23,250 nucleotides of DNA from a virus, in IMG/VR virus record IMGVR_UViG_3300045303_000164, positions 1-23,250 of that record. One strand, given 5' to 3'. A program made the position numbers and the translations under genes. The notes beneath the pieces were generated by a model. That model had not been told where the DNA came from, did no database searches, and worked only from the letters and a program-made list of their open reading frames with translations. Of the stretch, positions 1 to 4,989 are shown piece by piece; position 1 is the first letter of the stretch, and each line of letters starts with the position of its first letter.

Positions 1-33
1 GTCAGGGTGGGGGTGCCACCAAAAAAACTGGGG

Positions 34-213
34 CTATGACTGGGTTTGCTGGGCACGTTCGAGTCCTTGTCGGTATCCGTGTTTGAGTCCTGCGTTGAAC
101 GCCTGGCGCATGATGGGTTCGAGTTCGCGGGCTTGGTCGATCGGTACGTCGTTGCGGAACGTGATGACGTGGGTTCGTTCGTCGACCCAGCAGATGGGTT
201 TCTTTATCCCCAT
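34..213 (-). CDS. Small hypothetical protein (59 aa), last gene of the early operon in the window
   Basis: I do not recognise this protein. It is read from an ATG whose first bases lie inside the 3' end of the membrane microprotein gene upstream, overlapping it by 10 nt. That overlap and the GC-rich third positions support translation. It begins MGIKKPICWVDERTHVITFR and ends in a helical, Gln/Arg-rich tail (residues 30-57). There is one Cys, no membrane segment and no known motif. After its TAG comes a run of seven T on the minus strand, but no stable hairpin precedes the run, so I do not call a terminator. It could be a small regulatory or virion-associated protein; no function is assigned. 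Confidence 0.6.
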   Translation of the reverse strand: MGIKKPICWVDERTHVITFRNDVPIDQARELEPIMRQAFNAGLKHGYRQGLERAQQTQS

Positions 214-284
214 CCGTCGATCTTCGCCCAGAAGACGACGACGGCGATGACGATGAGGGCGATGCCTTCGAGCGTGAACGTCAT
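204..284 (-). CDS. Single-pass membrane microprotein (26 aa)
   Basis: This very short gene starts with an ATG that overlaps the stop of the acidic protein upstream (ATGA). The product is nearly all one hydrophobic helix: residues 4-20 (TLEGIALIVIAVVVFWA), followed by KIDGWG. The layout is N-out/C-in or a small holin-like segment. It lies two genes downstream of a lysozyme-like gene, so a role in lysis (holin- or spanin-like) is possible, but this is inference from position only. Three consecutive start/stop overlaps in this stretch argue that the frame is real. Confidence 0.55.
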   Translation of the reverse strand: MTFTLEGIALIVIAVVVFWAKIDGWG

Positions 285-415
285 GCGTCGTCCTCTGGTT
301 CGTCCTCGTCGTCGGTGTCGTCGTCGTCGGGCTCGACGGGTGCGGGGTCGGGGTTCGGCGGGTAGGTCTCGGTTTCGGTGGTGGTTGTGGTGGTGGTGTC
401 GGGTGTTTCGGTCAC
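281..415 (-). CDS. Acidic Thr-rich small protein (44 aa)
   Basis: The start is GTG at 413-415, chosen because a strong Shine-Dalgarno (AAGGAGG) lies 5-6 nt upstream in the gap after the lysin-like gene. The protein has two low-complexity blocks: a Thr/Glu run (residues 2-17, with seven Thr in a row) and an Asp/Glu-rich C-terminus (residues 29-43). There is no hydrophobic segment and it must be disordered and strongly negative. Such acidic proteins occur among DNA mimics and virion linkers, but nothing here decides. Its stop overlaps the start of a membrane microprotein. Confidence 0.65.
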   Translation of the reverse strand: MTETPDTTTTTTTETETYPPNPDPAPVEPDDDDTDDEDEPEDDA

Positions 416-441
416 GTGGTCCTCCTTCGTTTGCAGGGACT

Positions 442-708
442 TTAGATCAGGCCGCAGCGTCTGGCTGCGGTGGGCCATGGCCGGTAGCCGCGCCCTTGGA
501 GGTGGGCTCTCATCGCGACGGTGACCTGGACGGATGGCGGCCAGTTGTTGGCTGTGCCGAACGCTCGTAGGAACTCGGGGCCGTAGGTGCGTTGGAACGA
601 TAGGTCCATTTGGAGGCCGCCGTAGTAGCCGTTGCCGGTGTTCGCTGTCCATGCGGCTTCGTGGCTGTGGATGCACATGAACGCGGCGACGAAGAGCGCT
701 GGGTTCAT
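442..708 (-). CDS. Rpf/transglycosylase-like lysozyme domain protein (88 aa)
   Basis: This is a compact peptidoglycan-cleaving domain of the resuscitation-promoting-factor / transglycosylase-like type. Visible signatures are the likely catalytic Glu in CIHSHEAAW (residues 12-20), NTGNGYYGGLQM (23-34), and the closing helix QVTVAMRAHLQGRGYRPWPT. The ATG at 706-708 is used because it overlaps the stop of the upstream zinc-finger gene (ATGA). A GTG 24 nt upstream is possible. The protein lacks a signal peptide and a cell-wall binding domain. It lies far from the amidase-holin pair, so the phage carries two wall hydrolases. It may act as a second endolysin, or as a virion enzyme for entry. The family call is secure; the role is inferred. 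Confidence 0.8.
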   Translation of the reverse strand: MNPALFVAAFMCIHSHEAAWTANTGNGYYGGLQMDLSFQRTYGPEFLRAFGTANNWPPSVQVTVAMRAHLQGRGYRPWPTAARRCGLI

Positions 709-875
709 GGGCGCTTCACCGGTGGGCCGCACTCGGCGTGCACCGACCAGTGCTCTTTCTTGACGGCGTCGTAGTGGATCTGGGCTGATTGCCGGCTGAG
801 GACGATCTTCCGTCCGCAGACGAAGCAGATGCGGTCGTCGCCTGGGCTCCAGCCGGCGTGGCTGCCTTTAGCCAT
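705..875 (-). CDS. Small zinc-finger-like protein (56 aa)
   Basis: The protein begins MAKGSHAGWSPGDDRICFVC. It has a CxxC pair (Cys17, Cys20) followed 25-30 residues later by His and Cys in HWSVHAECG, the spacing expected of a treble-clef or HNH-derived zinc knuckle. No HNH catalytic set is visible. The start ATG lies inside the 3' end of the upstream coiled-coil gene (8-nt overlap), and its stop overlaps the lysin-like start (ATGA). Such small Cys4/Cys3His proteins are common in actinophage early operons and usually have no known function. Confidence 0.7.
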   Translation of the reverse strand: MAKGSHAGWSPGDDRICFVCGRKIVLSRQSAQIHYDAVKKEHWSVHAECGPPVKRP

Positions 876-1059
876 TGGGTGGGTCCTTGAGCCAGGGTCG
901 GAGCGGCCACGATCGGCGGCGGCTGTTGTCGAGGGCGCGCTGGCGCCACAGGTCGCGGCTGGCGGTGAGCCGGCGGATCCGGTTTTTGAGTCGGGTGGTT
1001 TGGTGTTCGAGCTCTTGGATGCGGATGGCTTGGATCTCTGACCAGCGCTCCCAGTTCAT
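868..1059 (-). CDS. Short coiled-coil protein (63 aa)
   Basis: It is a basic, helix-forming protein: residues 4-45 (from ERWSEIQAIRIQELEHQ onward) have heptad-like spacing of I/L with many Arg/Gln, then a Trp/Pro-rich tail. The start ATG overlaps the stop of the replication-like gene (ATGA), and the stop overlaps the following zinc-finger gene. No family is recognised. Its position directly behind a replication-initiator-like gene might suggest an accessory replication protein, but this is only context. Confidence 0.6.
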   Translation of the reverse strand: MNWERWSEIQAIRIQELEHQTTRLKNRIRRLTASRDLWRQRALDNSRRRSWPLRPWLKDPPNG

Positions 1060-1637
1060 GGCGTGGCCTGGCCGGCGAGTTTTACTCGGAGTTGTTCGGC
1101 GGGTGTGCCGGTGACTTTGAAGCCGCGTAGCTCGGCTTCGAGATCGACCTCGTCGTGGATAACGCCGAGGTCGATCATGCGGGCGATGCGCGCTACGGCC
1201 ATGGCGGTTTCGTCTGCCCTGGGTAGGGCGGCGAGTGTCGGGAACTCTTCCTGGGCGGCCGCGTGCGCCGGCTTCGGCGCTCGCGCGGGCGCGCGTCTTA
1301 CTTCTTCTCTTTTCTTTTCTACTTCTCGCGAGCGCGCGAGGGCTAGCGGCTTGCTAGCAGAAAGTTGGATGAAACCCGCATCGTTAAGCCGTTCGAATTG
1401 ACGCTTGCGTGACCTTTGCCCGACCTTTGATGGCACTTTTGTCGTCGATAACACACCGCGTGAGCGCGCATATTCGATCCAGATGCTGACCAATAGCCCT
1501 CTTTCTGCATCCGATAGGTCACACCAGGCGCCGTTTGAGTTGAGCTCCGTGTACACCTTGATCCACGGTGGAGTGCGGTCGCCGTAGTGCTGGAACGTCT
1601 CCCAGTTCGGCACCACGATCCACCGCTCGTCGCTCAT
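1056..1637 (-). CDS. Replication-initiator / DnaD-like phage protein (193 aa)
   Basis: The N-terminal half (residues 5-95) resembles the winged-helix N-terminus of phage replication proteins: IVVPNWETFQHYGDR, then WIKVYTELNSNGAWCDLSDA, a helix ERGLLVSIWIEYARSRG and a recognition-like segment QFERLNDAGFIQLSAS. A basic Ala/Arg/Lys linker (100-130) leads to a helical C-terminal part. The ATG start lies 1 nt after the stop of the ERF gene. Pairing a recombination annealing protein with a replisome-organiser-like protein is standard in temperate siphophages, so the likely role is origin recognition or helicase loading. I see no ATPase or primase motif. Confidence 0.6.
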   Translation of the reverse strand: MSDERWIVVPNWETFQHYGDRTPPWIKVYTELNSNGAWCDLSDAERGLLVSIWIEYARSRGVLSTTKVPSKVGQRSRKRQFERLNDAGFIQLSASKPLALARSREVEKKREEVRRAPARAPKPAHAAAQEEFPTLAALPRADETAMAVARIARMIDLGVIHDEVDLEAELRGFKVTGTPAEQLRVKLAGQATP

Positions 1638-1638
1638 C

Positions 1639-2331
1639 TCAGAACGGGATCGCCTGCGCGTCGAGCCAGTCGATCAGCTCCGACGCCTGAGCCGCCTTCA
1701 ACTCGGCCCTGGACTCGATGCCGTACTCGCCCTGCAACCGCATCTTCAGCACCGCGACCCAATCCTCGGCGCCGGCGTAATCAGCCGGGATCGGCGTGGC
1801 GTTCGCGTTCAGGTCCTTGACGATCGCGTGCATCTTCGCCATCTGCGGCTTCGTCACCATTCGCGTCGACGAGCGCGGCGGCCTCGCGGCCATCGGCGGC
1901 CGCTCCGCCGAGCTCGGCTTCGGCTCCGACCTCGAGGGCGGTGTGGCGCCGGGCTCGTTCCCGTCGGTGTCCTCCTCCGACGCGATCCCCAACACCGCCG
2001 ACCAGGCGTACCTCCGGGCATACGTGATCGCCGCACCGAACCCCTGCATATCCAGCCGCCCCAGGAACAGCGGCGTGTCGTATACGCGCTCCTCACCCGT
2101 CGGGCCGTGCAGCAGCGTAGTTCTCAGAGCGGGCTCGCCGTGCTCGTCCCGGACAGGCGCCTGCGACATGCCCATGCCGTGCTTGTTCAGCACCGGCCGC
2201 GTCGCGGCGACCAGCGCATCGTGCGACACGAACCTGGAATGGAAATGCGGGTTCTCGCTGTCCTTCCCGACCGCCGGCAACTCGGCTTGAACCGCCACAA
2301 ATGCAGCAGCCCACGACCCGTGCTCGCTCAT
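1639..2331 (-). CDS. erf: ERF-family single-strand DNA annealing protein (230 aa)
   Basis: ERF-family recombinases anneal complementary single strands in phage recombination and in circularising or repairing replicating DNA. The family core is clear in residues 5-130: the N-terminal helix with ELPAVGKDSENPHF, then FVSHDALVAATRPVLNKHGM, a beta region with LRTTLLHGPTGEER, and the signature GFGAAITYARRYAWSAVLGI followed by EEDTDGNE. A Pro/Ser-rich linker (135-165) joins a C-terminal helical domain. The ATG at 2329-2331 is chosen because a GGGAGGG Shine-Dalgarno precedes it and the upstream stop overlaps it (ATGA). A longer reading from further upstream would only add low-complexity residues. The neighbour downstream is a replication-initiator-like gene. 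Confidence 0.85.
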   Translation of the reverse strand: MSEHGSWAAAFVAVQAELPAVGKDSENPHFHSRFVSHDALVAATRPVLNKHGMGMSQAPVRDEHGEPALRTTLLHGPTGEERVYDTPLFLGRLDMQGFGAAITYARRYAWSAVLGIASEEDTDGNEPGATPPSRSEPKPSSAERPPMAARPPRSSTRMVTKPQMAKMHAIVKDLNANATPIPADYAGAEDWVAVLKMRLQGEYGIESRAELKAAQASELIDWLDAQAIPF

Positions 2332-2444
2332 CCCGCGACCCTCCCAAGTAGGAACCCCAACACGAACGCCAACACCGCCACCAAACACACGACCGCCACC
2401 AGGCCATCCCGGTGCAGCCGGCCGCGCGGTGGGTCCTGGCGCAT
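2328..2444 (-). CDS. Single-pass membrane microprotein (38 aa)
   Basis: The sequence begins MRQDPPRGRLHRDG and then forms one hydrophobic helix (residues 15-33, with LVAVVCLVAVLAFVLGF), ending LLGRVAG. The basic N-terminus before the helix suggests N-in topology. Its ATG overlaps the stop of another membrane microprotein by one base (TGATG), and its stop overlaps the ERF start (ATGA). Two tandem single-helix proteins ahead of the recombination genes could form a superinfection-exclusion or membrane-anchoring pair, but no homology supports that. Confidence 0.55.
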   Translation of the reverse strand: MRQDPPRGRLHRDGLVAVVCLVAVLAFVLGFLLGRVAG

Positions 2445-2518
2445 CACCTGCCGCCACCCGGAACCAGAAGCAACAGCGCCAATACGATCAGTGCGGCGAT
2501 CAGGAACCCCGTCGTCAC
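2444..2518 (-). CDS. Single-pass membrane microprotein (24 aa)
   Basis: The 24 residues are almost entirely a hydrophobic helix: MTTGFLIAALIVLALLLLVP then GGGR. The GTG start overlaps the stop of the helical protein upstream (GTGA) and the stop abuts the next ATG (TGATG), so it fits the coupled-gene pattern exactly. It is well below usual gene-calling limits. No function can be given. The alternative is that it is only a translational link between two genes. Confidence 0.45.
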   Translation of the reverse strand: MTTGFLIAALIVLALLLLVPGGGR

Positions 2519-2781
2519 CCGACGCGCCTCGTCACGATCATCGGCAACGGTGCCGGCAAGTCCTCGACGCTCAACCGGAGCTCACGAGCGACACCCATCA
2601 GGGCGGTCGCGTCCGAGCGGAGCGCCGACGCAAGCGACCGGATCTCGCTGCAGCGGCCCGGGTTGCCGGCGTTCAACGCGATCGCATGCATATCGTCCAG
2701 GGCCACGAGGGCGCGGCCGATCGCCGCGACCTGCTCCTCCAAAGCGGCTGCTTGGTCGATGCGCCAGCCCGCGTCGCTCAC
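2515..2781 (-). CDS. Helical hypothetical protein (88 aa)
   Basis: I do not recognise it. From the GTG at 2779-2781 it reads MSDAGWRIDQAAALEEQVAA and continues as amphipathic helices (residues 8-80) with one Cys (GNPGRCSEIR), ending PMIVTRRVG. The start is chosen because it overlaps the stop of the Cys-rich small gene upstream (GTGA). A reading extended further upstream would merely translate that gene's 3' end in another frame. The 3' end overlaps a membrane microprotein gene. The 27 nt before the start form a divergent copy of the gene-boundary repeat of this region. Confidence 0.6.
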   Translation of the reverse strand: MSDAGWRIDQAAALEEQVAAIGRALVALDDMHAIALNAGNPGRCSEIRSLASALRSDATALMGVARELRLSVEDLPAPLPMIVTRRVG

Positions 2782-2909
2782 GGCCGGTAACACCAGTTCG
2801 ACGCGCACCACTTGCCGTGCAGGAGGATGCTTCCGTCGCAGTAGGGGTTGCCGTCCGGGCAACGCGCTTCCGGCCGTTTACACCAGTTCGGATCTGAGAG
2901 GCGCGTCAC
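2778..2909 (-). CDS. Cys-rich small protein opening with the boundary motif (43 aa)
   Basis: The GTG start opens with the array's conserved beginning, MTRLSDPNWCKRP. Instead of stopping after 13 codons the frame continues through a Cys-rich module (RCPDGNPYCDG, then HGKWC) and closes with a second, variant copy of the motif, ASNWCYRP. Five Cys lie at residues 10, 17, 24, 35 and 40, so a metal site or disulfides are possible. The stop overlaps the next start (GTGA). The start lies 16 nt from the start of an oppositely oriented gene, so both share one control region. This is the only copy in which the motif appears at both ends of one frame. Confidence 0.5.
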   Translation of the reverse strand: MTRLSDPNWCKRPEARCPDGNPYCDGSILLHGKWCASNWCYRP

Positions 2910-2911
2910 GC

Positions 2912-2917
2912 TAGAAT
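2912..2917 (+). promoter_or_regulatory. Putative -10 element of a leaderless plus-strand gene
   Basis: TAGAAT fits the actinobacterial -10 consensus TANNNT. Its last base is 7 nt before the GTG at 2925, so transcription would begin at or next to the start codon (leaderless mRNA). There is no Shine-Dalgarno. Any -35 would fall inside the boundary repeat at 2876-2909 and is weak (TCGGAT, 18-bp spacing). Confidence 0.45.
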
Positions 2918-2924
2918 CTGCTTC

Positions 2925-3110
2925 GTGAGCAACTACACGACCTGGGATCTCTACTCGCTCGGTACCCGTATCCTGGAATGGCGAGAGCGGGCCAAGCAGG
3001 CGGCCACGCTTCAGCAGCGCCGGTCGTACGAGGGCGAGATCGAAGTGATGGGCCGAGAGTTCGATCGGAAGTTCTTCACTGGGCCGTACTGGCCTGTCGA
3101 GATCCGCTAG
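2925..3110 (+). CDS. Inverted cassette: small hypothetical protein (61 aa)
   Basis: It is the only plus-strand gene in the accessory block. It begins MSNYTTWDLYSLGTRILEWR, continues as charged helix (residues 16-45) and ends in an aromatic segment FFTGPYWPVEIR. Codon third positions are GC-rich as expected for a real gene here, and the antisense readings are less protein-like. The GTG start is supported by a -10 box placed for a leaderless transcript. The TAG stop shares a CTAG palindrome with the stop of the opposing gene at 3107. Both flanks are boundary-repeat copies, so it looks like a single-gene cassette inserted in reverse. No family is recognised. Confidence 0.65.
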   Translation: MSNYTTWDLYSLGTRILEWRERAKQAATLQQRRSYEGEIEVMGREFDRKFFTGPYWPVEIR

Positions 3111-3130
3111 GCGCACGCCGCCACCTTCAC
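3102..3130. repeat. 29-bp boundary repeat, copy 1
   Basis: These 29 bases match 4961-4989 with a single mismatch (position 3126 T versus 4985 C). On the minus strand each copy holds the last codons of one gene (K/R-VAACA then TAG) and, overlapping, a GTG start reading MRLAD. Here the TAG also serves the opposing plus-strand gene through the shared CTAG. Confidence 0.85.
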
Positions 3131-3223
3131 TTGGGCCATGAGTTGGTGTCCGATCAGTTCGGTGTACGATCTTGAGAGCGGCGAGTCGGAGACGACCGAG
3201 ATCGTGGACGACTTCGTGTGCAT
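3107..3223 (-). CDS. Small hypothetical protein (38 aa) behind the Mom-like gene
   Basis: It lies in the same frame as the Mom-like gene, 27 nt after that gene's TGA. It could be a separate small gene from ATG 3221-3223 or a readthrough or degraded tail of the larger one. It reads MHTKSSTISVVSDSPLSRSY and ends QVKVAACA. The last seven residues and the following bases match the 3' end of the methyltransferase-like gene (4966-5595), although the rest of the two proteins is unrelated. That shared end belongs to the 29-bp repeat. There is no Shine-Dalgarno and no recognised domain. Confidence 0.35.
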   Translation of the reverse strand: MHTKSSTISVVSDSPLSRSYTELIGHQLMAQVKVAACA

Positions 3224-3250
3224 CACCGGTGGCTGTGACCCGAGTACCGA

Positions 3251-3748
3251 TCACGCGGTTGCCCCAATCGAGAGCTGTAGTTCCATCGGCCACTCCTTCG
3301 GCGGCATCGCATCGGGCAGCAGCTGCAACACGACGAGGTTCTTGTCCTTGGTTCGGCCGACGACCTCGAATCCGGCGCGGCGGAAGCAGCGGCCCGGGTC
3401 ACGCTTCCGGCGGACCTTCGTCTCGTCGACGAACGTCAGCATCCCGCCGACGGGCGCCTCAACGAACCAGGCGAGCGTCGCCGCGACAGCCTCGGTGATC
3501 AGCTCGCTCGAGAGGACGTCGCCCTCGTTGCGGAACAGGGTGCACACCCAGGCGTCGCCGTAGCCGTGGCGGGCCAGCTCGGCAAGCGGCCACGACGTGA
3601 CCCAGCCCGCGTCACCCGCGAGCGTGCGAAGGACGAGACACGCACCGGGCGCGACGAACTGCGGGTGGCCGACTGACTGGCGCGAGTAGTGCCGGTCGGC
3701 GAGGGCTCGCACGAGCGGGTCGGCACGCCATGAGACGACCCACCTCAC
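3251..3748 (-). CDS. Mom-like / GNAT-fold DNA-modification candidate (165 aa)
   Basis: The pattern resembles the Mom-type GNAT-like proteins seen in phages: an early RHYSRQ (residues 19-24), a core strand CLVLRTLAGDAGWVTSWP, FRNEG (72-76) with SSELI (80-84), a strand GGMLTFVDETKVRRK, and the conserved block KRDPGRCFRRAGF (115-127) ahead of GRTKDKNLVVLQL. Mu Mom converts adenine to a modified base that blocks restriction. I infer a similar nucleobase-modifying or acetyltransferase-like role, not proven here. The GTG start overlaps the stop of a 13-codon micro-ORF (GTGA). It shares the accessory operon with a C5-methyltransferase-like gene, which supports an anti-restriction theme. Confidence 0.55.
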   Translation of the reverse strand: MRWVVSWRADPLVRALADRHYSRQSVGHPQFVAPGACLVLRTLAGDAGWVTSWPLAELARHGYGDAWVCTLFRNEGDVLSSELITEAVAATLAWFVEAPVGGMLTFVDETKVRRKRDPGRCFRRAGFEVVGRTKDKNLVVLQLLPDAMPPKEWPMELQLSIGATA

Positions 3749-3786
3749 GAGCGTTTACACCAGTTCGAATCTGGTAGGAGGGTCAT
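3745..3786 (-). CDS. Boundary micro-ORF (13 aa)
   Basis: It encodes MTLLPDSNWCKRS. The ATG overlaps the stop of the coiled-coil gene upstream (ATGA) and the TGA overlaps the start of the Mom-like gene (GTGA). No other sequence separates the two large genes and no Shine-Dalgarno is present, so ribosomes would have to terminate and restart at each end. This copy also folds as a perfect 5-bp stem and 7-nt loop (ACCAG/CTGGT around TTCGAAT on the plus strand), like a tRNA T-arm. It may be a translated coupler, a regulatory leader, or only a recombination site. Confidence 0.4.
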   Translation of the reverse strand: MTLLPDSNWCKRS

Positions 3787-4454
3787 TCCTCACCGCCAGC
3801 CGCAATCGCGGCGCGAGCTATCTCCTGCGGAGACAGGTGATCCCACCAGACTGAGTTCTCATCCAGCCACCGGGGTCGTTCCTCATAAACCGGGCGGGCG
3901 GGATGGATGTCGCTCGCGATCTTCGTAAGCGCCTCGGCATACCGTTGAACCGCGGCCTCGGCATCGAGAGCGCGCTGGCGGAAGTGCTTGATCCCGGCTG
4001 GTGCTTCCGCCAGCAGCGCCTCGCACTCCTCGCGCAGACGCATGTACTCGTTGCTCAACTCTGTTTCGGTCAGCCTGATCGGGCCGTCTTCATGGAAGAA
4101 CGTGTAGATGGGTTCGGCCTCGCCGCTCACAGCACGCCTCTCCCGCTCCTTGGCTGCTTCAAGCTCAGCCTCGGCCTTATCGGCCGCCGCGCAGAACTCG
4201 ATAGCCGCCGCTTCGTGTTCTGACTTCGCGGCCTCAGACGCCTCCATGCGTTCGAGGTACTCGTTCGGATCGGCACGCCAATCGACGTGGCCGCACTCCG
4301 CGCAAGGCTCGCCGATGGCTCCGAGCATCGCGGCTCGTTCAGAGAGCAGCCGGTCTAGTGCAGCGTTAGCTTCGACGTATTTGTCCGCTCCTTCTTCGCT
4401 GTCGAAATACTCAGCGTTTTTCAGCATCTCGCGAATAAGGTCGGCGTCGGTCAC
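3783..4454 (-). CDS. Long-helix / coiled-coil hypothetical protein (223 aa)
   Basis: It is an acidic, Ala/Glu-rich protein beginning MTDADLIREMLKNAEYFDSE. Residues 15-50 and 65-115 are predicted long helices (EAAKSEHEAAAIEFCAAADK and similar), interrupted by a CxxC (ECAECGHVDW-like segment at about residues 50-60) that may hold one metal half-site. The middle (IYTFFHEDGPIRLTETELSN) is more globular, and the C-terminus WWDHLSPQEIARAAIAAG forms a last helix. Similar mosaic proteins occur in actinophage early regions without known function. The GTG start overlaps the stop of a micro-ORF upstream and the stop overlaps another one downstream. Confidence 0.7.
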   Translation of the reverse strand: MTDADLIREMLKNAEYFDSEEGADKYVEANAALDRLLSERAAMLGAIGEPCAECGHVDWRADPNEYLERMEASEAAKSEHEAAAIEFCAAADKAEAELEAAKERERRAVSGEAEPIYTFFHEDGPIRLTETELSNEYMRLREECEALLAEAPAGIKHFRQRALDAEAAVQRYAEALTKIASDIHPARPVYEERPRWLDENSVWWDHLSPQEIARAAIAAGGEE

Positions 4455-4501
4455 GGCTTGCCTTGCTGTCGTTTACACCAGTTCGAGTCTGAAAGGCTCA
4501 C
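4451..4501 (-). CDS. Boundary micro-ORF (16 aa)
   Basis: It encodes MSLSDSNWCKRQQGKP. GTGA overlaps exist at both ends, with the 97-aa gene upstream and the coiled-coil gene downstream. Relative to the other copies it lost one codon near the start and gained extra codons after CKR, yet it still keeps the frame and meets the next start exactly. Synonymous changes (GAC for GAT, CGA for CGG) within DS-NWCKR are consistent with selection on the peptide or frame. Confidence 0.4.
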   Translation of the reverse strand: MSLSDSNWCKRQQGKP

Positions 4502-4791
4502 GCCGTCTCCAATCGCCAGACGGGAAACGCGCCGGGGAAGTCACGGGCGCACTCGAACCAGCGGTCTTCTTCCCACACCACTTCACCGTCGAAGTTCCGG
4601 GCGAGTAACGGCTCGTAGCGCATCCATCGAGACAGACAGCGAACGTCAATCCAGCGACAGACCCATTGGTCAACGGCCCACCGGATCGCGTCCGACCGCT
4701 TCGGGTAATGCTCGCGCGGTAGCCATACTTCGCCGTCCTCAGACCAGACGCCCATCGCGTCGGGGATGACCACTTCGACCGCGCTTACCAC
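4498..4791 (-). CDS. Trp-rich hypothetical protein (97 aa)
   Basis: I do not recognise it. It begins MVSAVEVVIPDAMGVWSEDG and is rich in Trp/Arg (EVWLPREHYPKRSDAIRWAV, then VCRWIDVRCLSRWMRYEP) with acidic residues near the end (VVWEEDRWFECARDFPG). The length and alpha/beta mix suggest a small single domain. The GTG start is fixed by its overlap with the stop of a micro-ORF. The stop overlaps the next micro-ORF. Nothing in the sequence indicates catalysis or membrane location. Confidence 0.6.
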   Translation of the reverse strand: MVSAVEVVIPDAMGVWSEDGEVWLPREHYPKRSDAIRWAVDQWVCRWIDVRCLSRWMRYEPLLARNFDGEVVWEEDRWFECARDFPGAFPVWRLETA

Positions 4792-4826
4792 CGTTTACGC
4801 CCGTGCGAATCCGCTAGGCGCGTCAT
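4785..4826 (-). CDS. Boundary micro-ORF (13 aa), diverged
   Basis: It encodes MTRLADSHGRKRW. The ATG overlaps the stop of the 50-aa CGH-type gene (ATGA) and its TAA lies 4 nt inside the next gene's GTG, a 7-nt overlap. Several substitutions change N-W-C to H-G-R, but the length stays at 13 codons as in two other copies and the K-R position is kept. Confidence 0.35.
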   Translation of the reverse strand: MTRLADSHGRKRW

Positions 4827-4975
4827 CGCTTCTTCCGCCTCGTGCCCCACCTGATCCTGATGCCGCCGTGCTCTCCCGCGTCGTGGAACCCCTGATGGCC
4901 TGAAACAAGACAACAGCGGTGTCCGGCGAACTGAGACGTACAGCGCGGGATGCGGATCGAATCCGCTAGGCGCAC
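4823..4975 (-). CDS. Small Cys/His protein with GH-x-C and GHxGxH motifs (50 aa)
   Basis: It opens with the boundary beginning MRLADSIRIPRC and continues into a Cys/His-rich module: FAGHRCC, then SGHQGFHDAGEHGG and IRIRWGTRRKKR. The pattern C-x6-GH-x-C with a following GHxGxH and a Trp resembles small actinobacterial metal-binding proteins of unknown role. The basic tail suggests nucleic-acid contact. The GTG start lies 10 nt inside the methyltransferase-like gene, and the stop overlaps a micro-ORF (ATGA). It shows how the shared beginning can be joined in frame to a full small protein. Confidence 0.6.
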   Translation of the reverse strand: MRLADSIRIPRCTSQFAGHRCCLVSGHQGFHDAGEHGGIRIRWGTRRKKR

Positions 4976-4989
4976 GCCGCCACCCTCAC
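4961..4989. repeat. 29-bp boundary repeat, copy 2
   Basis: It is the partner of 3102-3130 with one mismatch. It spans the last codons of the methyltransferase-like gene and the overlapping start of the 50-aa gene. The upstream genes at the two sites are otherwise unrelated, so the shared stretch marks a junction rather than a gene duplication. Confidence 0.85.

Noticed and set aside
1-33. Intrinsic terminator at the end of the early operon
   Set aside because: There is a run of seven T on the minus strand, but no stable hairpin directly before it. The small GGTGG/CCACC stem lies after the run.
2778-3293. Long minus-strand reading frame spanning the 43-aa gene and antisense to the 61-aa gene
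   Set aside because: It runs antisense to the better-supported plus-strand gene and reads less like a protein there. Its convincing part is only the last 43 residues, listed as a separate gene.
3750-3786. tRNA gene (T-arm-like sequence)
   Set aside because: Only the T-arm and a short 3' piece fit. The D and anticodon arms would fall inside the Mom-like coding sequence, and other copies lose the stem pairing.
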